From Calocera cornea HHB12733 (Eukaryota; Basidiomycota; Dacrymycetes; Dacrymycetales; Dacrymycetaceae), in contig KV423990.1 of NCBI GenBank assembly GCA_001632435.1, positions 81,485 through 126,095 on the forward strand: 44,611 nt of DNA, in the 5' to 3' direction. Position numbers and translations under genes: made by a program. The notes under the pieces are model-generated. The model did not search any database. It worked only from the letters and a program-made list of their open reading frames with translations, and was not told the DNA's origin. How positions within the stretch are numbered: position 1 is the stretch's first letter; each line of letters begins with the position of its first letter. This document shows positions 1 through 10,879 of the stretch, piece by piece.

Positions 1-543
1 GGGGGTGGGAGGGGGGCACGGACCGGACGCGGTGAGGGGCGGGAGGTACAGGTTGTATGCGGCTAGTGCGTCGGTGGGGCGGTAGGTGTCCCAGCTGGCG
101 GCGGAGAGGAGGAGGACGGCGAGCCTGCCTGCGCTTGTTTCTCCTATCCTGCTGAGGGCGAGGAGGGCTGCTGGGGGGAGGCGCTCTGGGCGGTGTATGA
201 GGAGGAGCTTGGGGGGGTGCGGGGGTGTGGGGAGGGAGTTGATGGCGTGGAGGAGGGCTGTCCATGGTGGGGCTGTGTGGTGGGGGTGGGGAGCGAGCCA
301 GCGTGCGACGGCCGCCCAGAGCAGGCGGTCGTCGTTGTGCTCGAGGGCGGAGAGGGGCAGCCAGTCGCCACCCTGGTCGCCGAGGGCAGCGCGGAAGAGG
401 GTGTGTGACCAGGCGGCGAAGAGCGGGAGGGAGAGCGGCGCGTGCACGTGCGTCAGCGGCGGCGGGGAGGCGAGCAGCGCGCGGAGGGTGTGCAGCGCGT
501 GCGAGGCCGGCGGGCTGGGCATCGGGTGGGGTGAGCGGAACAT
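1..543 (-). CDS. ORC5-like protein, 5' part (runs off the window)
   Basis: An uninterrupted minus-strand frame runs from an ATG at 541-543 to the window edge (181 codons, no stop); an in-frame stop lies upstream at 631-633. The segment around residues 115-165 (KLLLIHRPERLPP, then VLLLSAASWDTYRP and YLPPL) resembles the part of origin recognition complex subunit 5 that follows the ATP-binding region, where the family has a VLFLSE..W..FRP-type stretch. ORC5 belongs to the six-subunit complex that marks replication origins in the nucleus. The Walker A loop expected near the N terminus is not visible; it may sit in an unseen upstream exon, be lost, or the assignment may be wrong. The start lies 188 bp from the divergent Uso1 start, so the two probably share a promoter region. 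The frame itself is well supported; the family name is tentative. Confidence 0.5.
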   Translation of the reverse strand, partial: MFRSPHPMPSPPASHALHTLRALLASPPPLTHVHAPLSLPLFAAWSHTLFRAALGDQGGDWLPLSALEHNDDRLLWAAVARWLAPHPHHTAPPWTALLHAINSLPTPPHPPKLLLIHRPERLPPAALLALSRIGETSAGRLAVLLLSAASWDTYRPTDALAAYNLYLPPLTASGPCPPPTP

Positions 544-731
544 GCCGCCGTTGGGAGGTGTTCTCGCACTCAGAGCAGACGAGGTCGGGCAGAGGGAGAG
601 AGCGGGGAGAGCACAGAACGCGTCTCGCCCTCAACGCGTCCAGGTGGCTGTGCACCCACACGTGGCCCCCTCCCTTTCCACCCCTCCTCCCTTCCTCCCC
701 GCCTCCCTCCCACCGCACCCACCAGGCAGCA

Positions 732-3700
732 ATGGACTTTCTCTCAGCGACGTACAAGGAGCTGCGGGCGCAGGCGCAGACACAGATCCACTCCGCCCTC
801 ACCCCGCAGACACAGACCGTCCAGTCCACAATCGACAAGCTCACAGACCGCCTCCTCCACGCCGAGAACATCGCAGACCGCCGCGCCGCCCTCCTCGCCC
901 TCAAGGGCATGTCCAGGGACGCAAAGAGGGAGCTCGGAGAGACAGCCCTCATGGCCCTCCTCGGATCCCTCGACCGCGACGCACAGGCAGACCCCGACGC
1001 GGGCAAGGCCGTCCTCGAGACCCTCCTCGCCCTCTGCGAGCGGGACGAGCTGGACCCGGCCCTCCCCGCCCCCACCGCCGCCGCCGCCGCGCGGGGAAAG
1101 GCGCGGGAAGACCTCGGGCTGCGCCACACGGACGTCCTCCTCCAGTCCCCGGACCCGGTCCACACGCTCGTGCACCTGCTCGGCCAGACAAACTTCTACA
1201 TCCGCTTCACCACCCTCCAGCTCCTCGCCGTCCTCCTCGCGAATCGGCCCGCGCAGGTGCAGGGATACGTGCTCAGCAGCCCGCAGGGCGTCGGGAGCCT
1301 CGTCGGCGTGCTCCAGGAGCGGAGGGAGATCATCCGGAACGGTTCGTCCTCCCCCCCCTCCCCCTCGCTCTGCCTCCCTCACTGACCCGGTGCTGCACCC
1401 CCACCCCCGCCAGAGGCCCTACTGCTCCTTCAAAACCTCATCGCACAGAACGCCGACCTGCAGAAGATCGTCGCCTTCGAGGGCGCGTTCGAGCGGCTGC
1501 TCGACATCGCCCAGCAGGAGGGCGGCGTCGAGGGCGGCGTGGTCGCGCAGGACTGTCTGCTGGCGATCGAGCTGCTGCTGCGGTTCAACGTTTCCAACCA
1601 GGTGCGCCTGCGCTCGGTCCTCCTCCCGGCCCCTGCGCCTCCCGCAGACCGGGCAGAGCACTGACAGGGGGTGTGCGGCAGAACTACTTCCGCGAAACAT
1701 CCAACGTCCCGCGCCTGCCCCCGCTCCTGCTCTTCCCCTCCCCGCCGCCCTCGCCAGCCGAGCCCTCCCCGCAGTCCTTCGCCCTCCAGTTCTGGGACGC
1801 CCAGAAGCTCGCCAACGCCACCGCCGTCGTGCGGCTCGTGCAGGTCCTGCTGCGCGGCGTGGGCGCGGGCAAGGAGCAGAACCAGATGGCCCTCCTCGCG
1901 AGCGGCATGACGCGGTGCCTTGTCGAGCTGGGGCTCGCGAGCAACGCCCCGACGAGCCTGAAGATCCACGTGCGTGCCGCCTCCCAAAGGCCAAAAGGCC
2001 CGTAGTGCGCAGGGCTAACAGCACCCACCCAGGCCCTAAACGCACTCTCCACCCTCCTCGCCACCTCCCCAGCGAACCAGTCCCTCCTCTCCTCCCTCTC
2101 CCTCACCCCGTACGCATGGGCAGGCGGCGACGAGTGGGACCGCCTGCCCTTGCAGCCCGCCATCGCCAGCCTCGTCCGCACCGCCGTCTCCGGCGACCTG
2201 GGCGCAGCCGTCCTCACGGGCGGGGCGGAGGCGGAGCGCGAGGGGCTCGAGTGCCGCGTGGCGGCCGTGGGCGCGTTCGAGGCGTTCGTGAGCGGGAATC
2301 GGGAGGGCCTCCAGCACCTGCTGGGGGAGCTCGCCTTCCCCCCGGACGGCGCGGATACGACGCCCTTCGCCGACCCGCCTCTCCCTGCGGGGTCAGCGCT
2401 GTTGCACGCGCTCACCGCGCTCCCGAGCCCCGAGCTCGCCCCGCCGAGCCTGAACGGCCTCCCTCCAGCGAGGTTCAACACGTACCCGACGCTCTTCGCG
2501 TGCCACCTGTTCGCGCACCTCCTGCGCACCTCCGAGCCCGCCCGCGCCTCAGCGAGGAACGTCACCCTCCCGCTCCCCCCGCCCCCGCCGGGGGAAGAGG
2601 ACGAGGACGAGGACGAGCAGCCGCCCACGCTCGTGCAGGTCCTCATAGGGAACGTCAACCTCGCGCTGCGGGAGCAGATTCGCGCGCGCGAGGAAGGCCG
2701 GCAGAGGGAAGGCAGGGAGTGGGACCGCGCCTGCGTCGGCTGGCTCGACGTCCTCTGCACGTGGCTCTGGGAGAGCCCGGCGAGCGTGAGGGAGTTCCTG
2801 AGCGAGGGGGGGAACGTGCAGGTGGTGAGTGTCCCACCTACTCCTCCGCCCTGCGCTGCGCGAGGCGGTGCGGTGGCGGGGTGTGTCCACTGCGCGATGG
2901 CAAGTTGCTGATGGCCGGTTGGGCAGTTGATCGGGCCGATCACACAGGCGAGCGGCGTCGACCCGCTCGTCTCGGGCTTGGCGGCCTTCTTGCTCGGCAC
3001 GTGCTACGAGTTCAACACCGACCCCGGGGAGATCACCAGGTACGGAGTTTCAGAGAACCCTCGAGGGCGTACAAGGCGCTGACGCGTCGGTGGTGTAGGG
3101 CCACCCTCCACCCGATCCTGCTCAAGCACGTCGGCGCCGATCAGTTCGTGAACCGCATGACCCGTCTGCGCGAGGACGACCGGTTCAAGGGCGTCACGCC
3201 CGACTCGGCCGTCGTGGGGCCGAGCAGCAACGCCGATGGAGCGGGTGCTGGGATGGGCATGCAGCAGCCGGGGCAGGGGGAGCACTTTCCCGATGCGGAG
3301 GTGTGGTTCGATTGGAGCTTCGTGGAGTTTTGGAAGAATACGTATTGTGAGTGTCGTTCTTGGCGGCCTAGGAAGCGTGGCTCATGGGCGGGCAGTCTCT
3401 GTGCAGCGGGCGATCACCTCCGACCCGAACGCGATCAAGGCTTCGGCGGGGGAATCACCGCAGACGCTCGCCCTCATCTCCTCCCTGCAGGAGACGATCA
3501 AGTCACAAGCCAAGGACCTGGAGGCTATGCAGCGCAAGCTCGACGCTTTGCACAAGGAGCGCGAAGAGGAGCGGGAGACGCTCGGCCAGGAGCTGGACAG
3601 GCTCAACAGGCAGGTGGCGGAGATGAGCGAGGAGCTGCAGCTTGCTTCTGGCAGGGAGAGGAGCAAGGACGACCAGATACGCGACAACCAGCGCGAGATC

Positions 3701-3991
3701 GACACACTCAAGCAGGAGCTCGTTGAGGCTTCCTTTGCGCCTGGTACACTGGCACCCGGTCCAGCCGATCCCGCGCTGGAAGCACGCATCACTGAGCTCG
3801 AGCAGCAACTCACGGCCGCACAAGCCAAGGTGAAGGAGCAGGAAGAGCAAGTCGAGGACGCGTTCGTTGCGCTTGACGAGCTGAGCCAGAAACGGAGGCG
3901 CGACAAGAAGCGCATGAAGGATGCGAAGCTTGACGTGAGCGAGGACGAGGACGAAGACGAAGAAGAGGACAATGGGGATGATGTCGACTAA
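732..3991 (+). CDS. USO1: Uso1/p115 general vesicular transport factor
   Basis: Tethering factor that docks ER-derived COPII vesicles at the Golgi; a peripheral protein acting as a long dimer. Seven exons fit in phase: 732-1341, 1414-1601, 1682-1969, 2033-2824, 2927-3039, 3099-3346 and 3396-3991, giving 944 aa. Residues 1 to about 640 form the armadillo-type globular head, with the family landmarks IVAFEGAFERLLDI, DCLLAIELLL and SGLAAFLLGTCYEFN. The C-terminal part, about residues 775-925, is heptad-rich coiled coil, and the protein ends in the acidic tail usual for Uso1/p115 (VSEDEDEDEEEDNGDDVD). The ATG at 732 was chosen because MDFLSATYKELRAQ matches the family N terminus. The coiled coil is much shorter than in budding yeast Uso1 and closer to metazoan p115. 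The last junction uses acceptor 3393-3395, not the nearby AG at 3404-3406, because only the first keeps the frame. Confidence 0.95.
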
Positions 3992-4320
3992 GGCGTGGCC
4001 GAGCGGGTCAGGCTGGTGTCGGCGTTATCAGGGTGCCGCGCAATCGTGACGCAAGGGAACGGAGATACGCAGTCATATTTATACTGGACAACATACAGAT
4101 ACCCCAGCAATCGTGTGAGGCGCAACAGCCCAAGACGGCCTGCGACATTCTGCTCTTCTGGCGTATATCTGAATTCGAATCATGACCAGCGGTTGCTAAA
4201 ATACTGTGTATTAGTGCGCGACCCTTCTCAGTCGTGTGGTTGGTTGGATCTGCGCGGAGGCGCCAGCGTACTGGGAAGGAGTATAAAAGTGCGGTGCTCT
4301 ATGGGATCCCATGTGATATG
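3992..4320. other. Intergenic, Uso1 3' flank
   Basis: Starts directly after the Uso1 stop codon. I see no reading frame with coding character and no RNA gene; presumably 3' UTR and spacer up to the outer edge of the inverted repeat. Confidence 0.6.
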
Positions 4321-4663
4321 TACAGGTTAAGAGAGATGAAGCATGGCAACCCAACATCACTGCGCGATAACGCAGTTGATAAGTCGGGCGAGTGGCGGCC
4401 CTGAACATGGTGTGCGCAAACGCGCGCCAGTTCTAAACCGGGTCTTATCATGACATTAAACTGGTAGTGCGAAATCACTTAAATCTATTGTGTTTTTGAC
4501 TGGGAACCGGGCACGCCACTCGGATGCGGATGGTGGAGGGCAGGGACAGCGAGAAGATGTTGGAATTTCGCGGGAGCAGTGTCTCGGAGCCGGGTGGGTG
4601 GGGACGGAGATAGGATGGCCGCCCTTGGCCAGTAAGAAAAGAAGGCAAAACAAGCAGTCCCCC

Positions 4664-4747
4664 ATTTAGCCCCCGGCGGGGATCGAACGCGCGCTGGTCT
4701 CTCATGGAGACTGGGTCATTTACCGCTCAACTACGCTATCCGATAAG
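4664..4747 (-). other. tRNA-like segment, left arm
   Basis: Mirror copy of the right-arm segment. Reading the minus strand, an A-box-like word (TAGCGTAGTTGA) is followed about 49 nt later by a B-box-like word (CGTTCGATCCC), the spacing of internal RNA polymerase III promoters. The acceptor stem does not pair, so this is not a working tRNA gene; it is better read as a tRNA-derived (SINE-like) head. Confidence 0.55.
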
Positions 4748-5136
4748 TGAATGTGGACTACTTTGCTGTTCTGAGCTGTTCTACACGCCCCTTCCATCCT
4801 TGCATAGCACATTACATACTGTACATAATACCATAAGCTCATTGCACTTAGACCTCAAAAATACGGCACTTGGAAACACTGGGTGAAGTAAGGGAAATGA
4901 TTGCTGAGGATGTTTTGACTGTAACAGCGTACCACAGAGTTTGATGGAGGTCTATAACGTTCATGAACTAACCGCTCCAGGTCTTCGCAAAAGACTTTCA
5001 AATATTCTGGGAGAGACCACAGGCAATGCTTACGACATGGGACGGGGTATGAACGAGGTAGCGCTAGGGGGGCCTCACGTACAAATTCAAGGAGACAAAG
5101 GAACAGTTCAGAAAAGCAAAATAGTCCACATTCCCT

Positions 5137-5214
5137 TATCGGATAGCGTAGTTGAGCGGTAAATGACCCAGTCTCCATGAGAGACCAGCGCGCGTTCGAT
5201 CCCCGCCGGGGGCT
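5137..5214 (+). other. tRNA-like segment, right arm
   Basis: A-box-like word at 5144-5155 (11 of 12 positions fit TRGCNNAGYNGG) and B-box-like word at 5193-5203. The T-arm stem 5190-5194/5202-5206 pairs at four of five positions around the loop TTCGATC. The expected acceptor strands 5137-5143 and 5207-5213 do not pair and the D stem is poor, which rules out an intact tRNA. Most likely the Pol III promoter head of a tRNA-derived repeat. Confidence 0.55.
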
Positions 5215-5562
5215 AAATGGGGGACTGCTTGTTTTGCCTTCTTTTCTTACTGGCCAAGGGCGACCATCCTATCTCCGTCCCCACCCACTCGGCTCCGAGA
5301 CACTGCTCCCGCGAAAATTCCAACATCTTCTCACTGTCCCTGCCCTCCACCATCCGCATCCGAGTGGCGTGCCGTGTTCCCAGTCAAAAATACAATAGAT
5401 TTAAGTGATTTCGCACTACCAGTTTAATGTCATGATAAGACCCGGTTTAGAACTGGCGCGCGCTTGCGCACACCATGTTCAGGGCCGCCACTCGCCCGAC
5501 TTACCAACTGCGTTATCGCGCAGTGATGTTGAGGTGCTAGGCTTCATCTTTCTTGGCCTGTA

Positions 5563-6207
5563 TCTGCGTTGCGGGACTCGGCCAGGTAGTTTTTCCGGGT
5601 CTAGCACGTACGTGCACAAAGCTCACGGCGGAGCGGGATCGGACGGTATTGGACTTATCATTTAGATTATCCCTCAGGTACGCGTGGTACATTGTTCCTA
5701 CCTCGATCGCTGTATACAGTCAAACCATGAGCAGGTGGTCTGCCGTTAATCGCTGGTATGATGCCACAGCTATCCAACAGCAATAACAGTTCCAGACGCA
5801 GCTCCTCTCATTACGGCGACAGGAAAACATTCCTGATCAATAGTCGTGCCTACACCACAGGCAAAGACGGGCACATCGCAACACTAGTACGGGGTCATGA
5901 CATCAATTTCAACGAGATATTGGGAGGAGTATCGATACATCACATCTGACTGAGCTAGGTCAAGATCATCAAGTATTCCTAGCATTGCGAGACACGACAA
6001 GGTTGTGAGACAGTTGTCCAAATCAGGACAGAGATATGACGTGGAACATGAGACGAGAAAGCAGCATAGAGTCGAGTCGACAGGGTGACCAGCCGCTACT
6101 GAGTAGTAGATTTGCTGACGATTAGGTGATGTCGGCGTCAATGATGCTGGAGTAGTAGGTGATATAGTCGCTGGTAAGGCTGTCGAGCTGCGAGTCGTAG
6201 ATGCGGT
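5563..6207. other. Intergenic between inverted repeat and Argonaute
   Basis: No coding-like frame and no recognisable RNA or repeat. Contains the 3' flank of the minus-strand Argonaute gene, whose stop codon lies at 6208-6210. Confidence 0.6.
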
Positions 6208-9200
6208 TTACATGAAGTACATAGCCTGGAAATGGATTAGCACAGAGCAGCGGTGCTGGACGTAAATTGCATACCCTGCCCTGGGAGCCCCCTGGCATCT
6301 GGAACTGCTGCTTCCAGGTCTTGAGCAAGTCGCCCGTGACCTTCTTGTCGCGATTCGAGCCGCCACTGGTGATGCTCTGGGTGCCATGGCCGCCGTGCTC
6401 AAGATTCGTGAGGATACCAGGCTCGAAGTGGTTCTTGAATCTGCTGCAAACGATATCGGCGTCTACAGGGTAGATCAGCATCTAGATCGTCAACATTGAA
6501 TGTATCGCTCACAGTAGGTAGGAGCTGGGATGGAGACAGAGCGCGTAGAGCGCTGATACACGTGACAAAGAGAGAAGCAGAGTTGCTGAATTCTGTGCAA
6601 CCAGTCAGGATGAATTACGAACGACAAGAGAGACCATGAACTTACTCATCCGCCTTCATGTTGGATTCATCGAGAAGGACGGTGTAGTGAGTAGGTCTGT
6701 AGTGAACATCAGTGACCGTACGCATATCCCAGCTTGTGTCCCGTACTTGGAGGTGCCGAGGAGGCCTCCATGAGACTGAAGGAAGAAATCGAAATCGGTG
6801 GGATGGACCACTTCCGTATCGATCACAGTACCAGCGGGGCAGTTCTACAACCGATCAGCAGAAAATCCAGGTCCTCATGCAAAGGATATGTACGCCGCTC
6901 CTGTCCGCATCCTGCGGGCGACCTGGGAACATCCTCACATGATGACGCTTCCCCACTACGATGACAGTCAGCTTGGGCGTGATGCCCATCCTGCGGCAGC
7001 CCTCTGAATATGGGATCAGTATTCCGAAGAAGTAGCTCTGAGCATCATCCTCACCTTTGATAGCAACAACCTCTGCGTAGCACATGCATCAGAAACGAGT
7101 CAACACTACGAAGAAGAGACACCAACCCTTCTCAAGCAGCTGCTCGAATTGGCCCTCAGACACGCCATCGCGGAAGTAAATAATCCGCGCCGGGTTATTC
7201 GTAAGCTGCTCGATCCTCGTGCGGTACGCCTTGAAGCATTCGATAGCAATCTGTGATGTAACAATCAAGGACCGCGATATGTCAGAGCTGTAGGGCACTT
7301 ACTTTGGTATAGTCCGCGAGGTCGGCGATGATCTCTTGGCGAGAGTCCTGCGGGCGCATCTGCGCGTAGTATTTGGAGACGTTCGTATCGACGGAGGAAA
7401 CAACGGCAGTGAAGGTGGGGCGCATTTCGGACCCGGGTGTAGGATGAATAGAGTCAGCACCTGTCCAACCATGTCAGTAACAAGCCAAGGACTGAACAGA
7501 GTGAGGAAGAAAACGAACCGAGAACGAGAGTAGGGTTGGACGCGTCCATCAGATAGGGGACCGACCGGCGGTCCGGGATGACGTTGACCCCGCCCATCTT
7601 GACGTTAACCTTGAGCATGACGTTGGCAAAGTACTGCGCGTTGGCCTTGATCGCCTTGGCCGCCTGCATGCACTGGGTGGGGATGCCCCAACGGATGTCA
7701 CCAAGACTGCGGGGGAGAGTCAGCCACCGTGTGCGGAGCAGGAAACAAAGGGACGTACTACTTGACCGTCTGGTACAGCTCGTTGTTCATCCCGTGCGGG
7801 AGGACCACGACGAGGATATGAGGTTTGCTCCTGGTCTGGCTCTCCTGGCAGCACCGCTGGAACAGCTGGTCCAGTTTCTCCACGCCCATCAATCAGCGAC
7901 CACTCTCCCGGGAATGAAAAGGAAACGCGTGTCTACTCACTCCTACGATCGACATCCCCTGCGGACGGTTGTGAACATTTTCCTGCCTCACCAGCGGCTC
8001 CAGGTTCCACCTGCCAATGCCCGTCTCGCGCGCGGCGTCCACGAGCCCGGGGACGATGTTGTCGAGGCGCGCGCGCTGGTCGAGGTTCCAGATCCACCAG
8101 TTGTTCTCCACGGTCGCGGCGCGGAAGAAACGCTTGCCTTTCATGTTCCACGCGCCGTCTTTGGGTTGCTGTAGCCGATCATGATTGCATCAGCATATGT
8201 CAGGAGATAGAAAGGAAAGAGATGTACGATAGTAGCGTTGTTGCCGTACATCAGCCCAGGCGGGTCCAGCAAGCGCGCAGTGACGTTGATAGGCTGCTCA
8301 GTGACCTTCATGTTGAAGGCCCTCAGGTACTTGCTCTGCCCATACTCGAGGATAGACATGCTGTTCTGGATAGCGCGCAGGCGGTCGGGGGGTTTCTGGG
8401 TGGAGAACTCGAGGATCTGTTGCGCGCGTTAATGCCGGCTCGGGAATGCGAAGAGGCGAAGCAGCGATGGTGAGAAGTGGAAAGACAAGAAAGAAGCGCG
8501 GGAAAAGAGGAGGGAGGTGAGAGGGACTCACGCTACGGATCTGGTTAGGCGGCGTCTGGCGCTTCCAGATCTGCCCCGGGATGACCTCGCATATCTCGAT
8601 GGGCAGCTTGGCGCCGGAGCCCCTACATAACCACATCTCAGCAACCGGCTAGCGACAGCAGTGAACAGGACTCACACTTCGACAAGACACATATCCGGGT
8701 ACTGCAGCTGGTAGTTGTACGTGTCCCGCACGTAGTCCTGCGGGTGATGAAGTGGTCAGCAATAGCACTCGTCTGGGGAAAGAGCCGGCGAGCCAGAGTC
8801 ACTCACAAGCACCGTGACCTCCTCCCCGCTCTTGAGCTTGAACCTCGCGTTCCTCGCGCTCTCATATAGCACCTTCTTGATCAGCCTGGGCGGGTTCCTC
8901 CCCGGCCCCTTATGCAGCCTGTTGATCACCTTGACGCCCGAGATCTGCCTGTGCGCAAGCACGCGCATGCGCTCGTCGAAACCCCGCCCGAAGCAGAGTG
9001 TGTTGGCATCGATCCGCCTGTTCTGGCCAACGGCTTCCTGCATCATCTCCGTGCAGAGCTTGAGAAGGGGACCGCGCGCGAACATCTGCCCGGTGGAGAT
9101 GTCGACGTTGATGACCAGACGGCCGACGCCCCAGCGGACGGACTGAAAGTCTGCGCAAGGGTGAGTATGACATCCAGGCGCGGGGAAAGGGGAGGGGAGG

Positions 9201-10155
9201 GAGCTTACAGCCACGCCAGACCTCGAGCCCAGCACCGATAGGCTTCATCTCCTTATCGGTGAAGAAGCTGCGGATGTTGAAGGGGTACTTCAGGTTGGGC
9301 ACCATGCGGATGACGACGTTCATAGCGGTGATGGCGGTGGTGACGTTCTCATCGTGGGACATCTCGCCGTTGGCAAAACGCTCCAGCGTCCTACCTCAGC
9401 GTCAGTAATGAAGTCAGATAGCGGGCAGCGGGAAGACGCACTGAGGAGAGATCCTCGCGACCTCCTTCAAGGTGATCGTGTACATCTTCGGCGGCGGCCT
9501 GCCAGGCGCAGCAGGCTCCGCATCGCTGGGCACGACGAACCTGCCGCTGGTTGCCCTGGGCCCGTCGGGGAACTTGATGGGCTGCGCGGTGTAGTAGTTC
9601 TTGCGCCCGTCGTAGACTCCGGGGGAGGCGGCGAAGACTTCTTTGTACGTGCTGGACTGCATGCGCTCCACGAGCTCGAGGTTGAACCGTGCGGGGAGCT
9701 TCTTCTCGTCTTCGTTGATCACTGGACGGAGCCGCGTTAGTACGCGGTCACAGGGGAGGGCGGGGAGGGGACATACCAACGTCGTAGTGAATGATCGTCA
9801 GAGGGGGGCACTACGCATCATCAGCGCTTATCCAGACTGAGCAGTCCAACGCACTCACAGTCAACGGATAAGTGTTCGTAACCACAGGGATCTGCCGGCC
9901 CAATGTCCCATACCCCGGCCGCCGCACCGCAACAGTGGTCACGTGCGCCGCGCCGCCCACGGGGACCTTCGCCGACCACTGGCTGAGCGCCACGGCCCCC
10001 GTCGCGCCAGGGGTAGGAGGACCGCCGCGCGACCCCGGCGGGGGCCCACCTCGCGCTGGAGGCCCACCCCGGGGGTAGGGGCCTGAGGAGGGGGGCCCGC
10101 CGCGCGAGTAGGGGGCGCCGCGCCGGGGAAGGTCGTTGCCGCGGTTGGGGGGCAT
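6208..10155 (-). CDS. Argonaute (QDE-2/AGO family), predicted slicer-competent
   Basis: Core effector of RNA interference: binds small guide RNAs and cleaves or represses complementary RNA. Twenty exons fit in phase: 10155-9859, 9810-9777, 9721-9442, 9390-9209, 9150-8807, 8737-8676, 8622-8532, 8416-8228, 8168-7941, 7877-7762, 7706-7519, 7460-7303, 7250-7127, 7072-7055, 7003-6894, 6844-6747, 6696-6646, 6592-6513, 6462-6275 and 6225-6208, giving 951 aa. Order: Arg-Gly/Pro-rich N terminus (to about residue 50), N domain, PAZ (about 275-430), MID, PIWI (about 600-920). Catalytic residues read as D673 (GADSIHP), E713 (RQEIIADL), D751 (YFRDGVSEGQ) and D886 (PAPTYYADIVC), a DEDD tetrad. The protein ends in AMYFM, the usual C-terminal form of the family. 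Exons 14 and 20 are only 18 nt. The start is the ATG opening the RGG-rich leader. Confidence 0.95.
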
Positions 10156-10294
10156 GCTGGTGATGAGACGGAGGCGGGAGGGCGCAGAGAAGCGGGGAGG
10201 GGGTCGGTAGTCAGTAGGCGGGCGGGGAAGCCGTGCACGAGCGGGACGGAGGGTGGTGGAGCGACGGAGAGGAGGCCGAAAGGGGGAAGGGGGG

Positions 10295-10301
10295 ATTTAT
10301 A
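10295..10301 (-). promoter_or_regulatory. TATA-like box upstream of Argonaute
   Basis: The minus strand reads TATAAAT about 140 nt upstream of the Argonaute start codon, in otherwise GC-rich sequence. Position and sequence fit a core promoter; this is inference from sequence alone. Confidence 0.4.
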
Positions 10302-10879
10302 CGCCGTCCCGCGGTTGCGTGTCCGAGTTTTTCTCCCGATGTTCCGCTTTGCACGGTAGTCCGTGCACCTCTGTTCTGGGCTCGCTGAGTCCTGAGAGTC
10401 TGGGACGGAGAGGTGATGGTCGTCGGTGGTGAGAGCCTGACCCCCTACAGTGTCGCACTCTACACGGCAGACCCTCCTCCTCATGGATTCCGCCTCCACT
10501 CAGCACGCGGGTCTCCAGGGACCCCCTAGCGGCCTCCTTGTGCCGTTCCTCCTGATGTCCCCAAAACGGCGCCCTGAGCCGGGCAGGCTCCATGCCACCG
10601 GTTCCACGTTGGATAGCCCTCCTGTTGTCCTGCGAGTCTTGTGTGTTTCTTTCCTGCCTGTCCGTTCTTGCATTTAGATAATGGACTGGCCTCCGAATCT
10701 CCTCTTGCCTCTTTCCCGTAGATTCGTTCACAATGGTCAATGTAAAAATTCGTCGCCCCTTCCCATGTATCAATCAGGATTAATCATTCACATAGAATAT
10801 CAACAAAGGCTCTGTCCATCGGCCAATCACCACCATAACCCCATCCTTCTCCTCAGACCCGCTTTTCAGACGCTTTACT
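10302..10879. other. Intergenic, Argonaute 5' flank
   Basis: Lies between the Argonaute promoter and the stop codon of the next gene. No frame with coding character. One copy of the 16-nt motif described in the findings lies at 10827-10842, 38 nt beyond the stop codon of the neighbouring gene. Confidence 0.55.

Larger units (their letters stand above)
4321..5562. repeat. Large inverted repeat (two ~460 bp arms, 319 bp loop)
   Basis: The left arm 4321-4781 and the right arm 5101-5562 are reverse complements, nearly identical with scattered single-base differences and small indels; similarity weakens only over the last 30-40 bases at each edge. The loop is 4782-5100. Small open frames in the arms mirror one another and show no coding character. 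Each arm contains a tRNA-like segment close to the loop, oriented outward. The structure fits two head-to-head copies of a short tRNA-derived element, or one fold-back element. No target-site duplication was recognised by eye. Confidence 0.9.

Noticed and set aside
86..2005. 639-codon plus-strand open frame
   Set aside because: It crosses the divergent promoter and several Uso1 introns in the wrong frame and is rich in Arg/Pro/Gly; the real genes are the minus-strand frame at 1-543 and the spliced Uso1 gene.
1684..3000. 438-codon minus-strand open frame
   Set aside because: Antisense to Uso1 exons whose spliced product matches a known family.
5137..5214. Functional tRNA gene
   Set aside because: The acceptor stem does not pair and the D stem is poor, although the B box and most of the T arm are kept; scored as tRNA-derived sequence instead.
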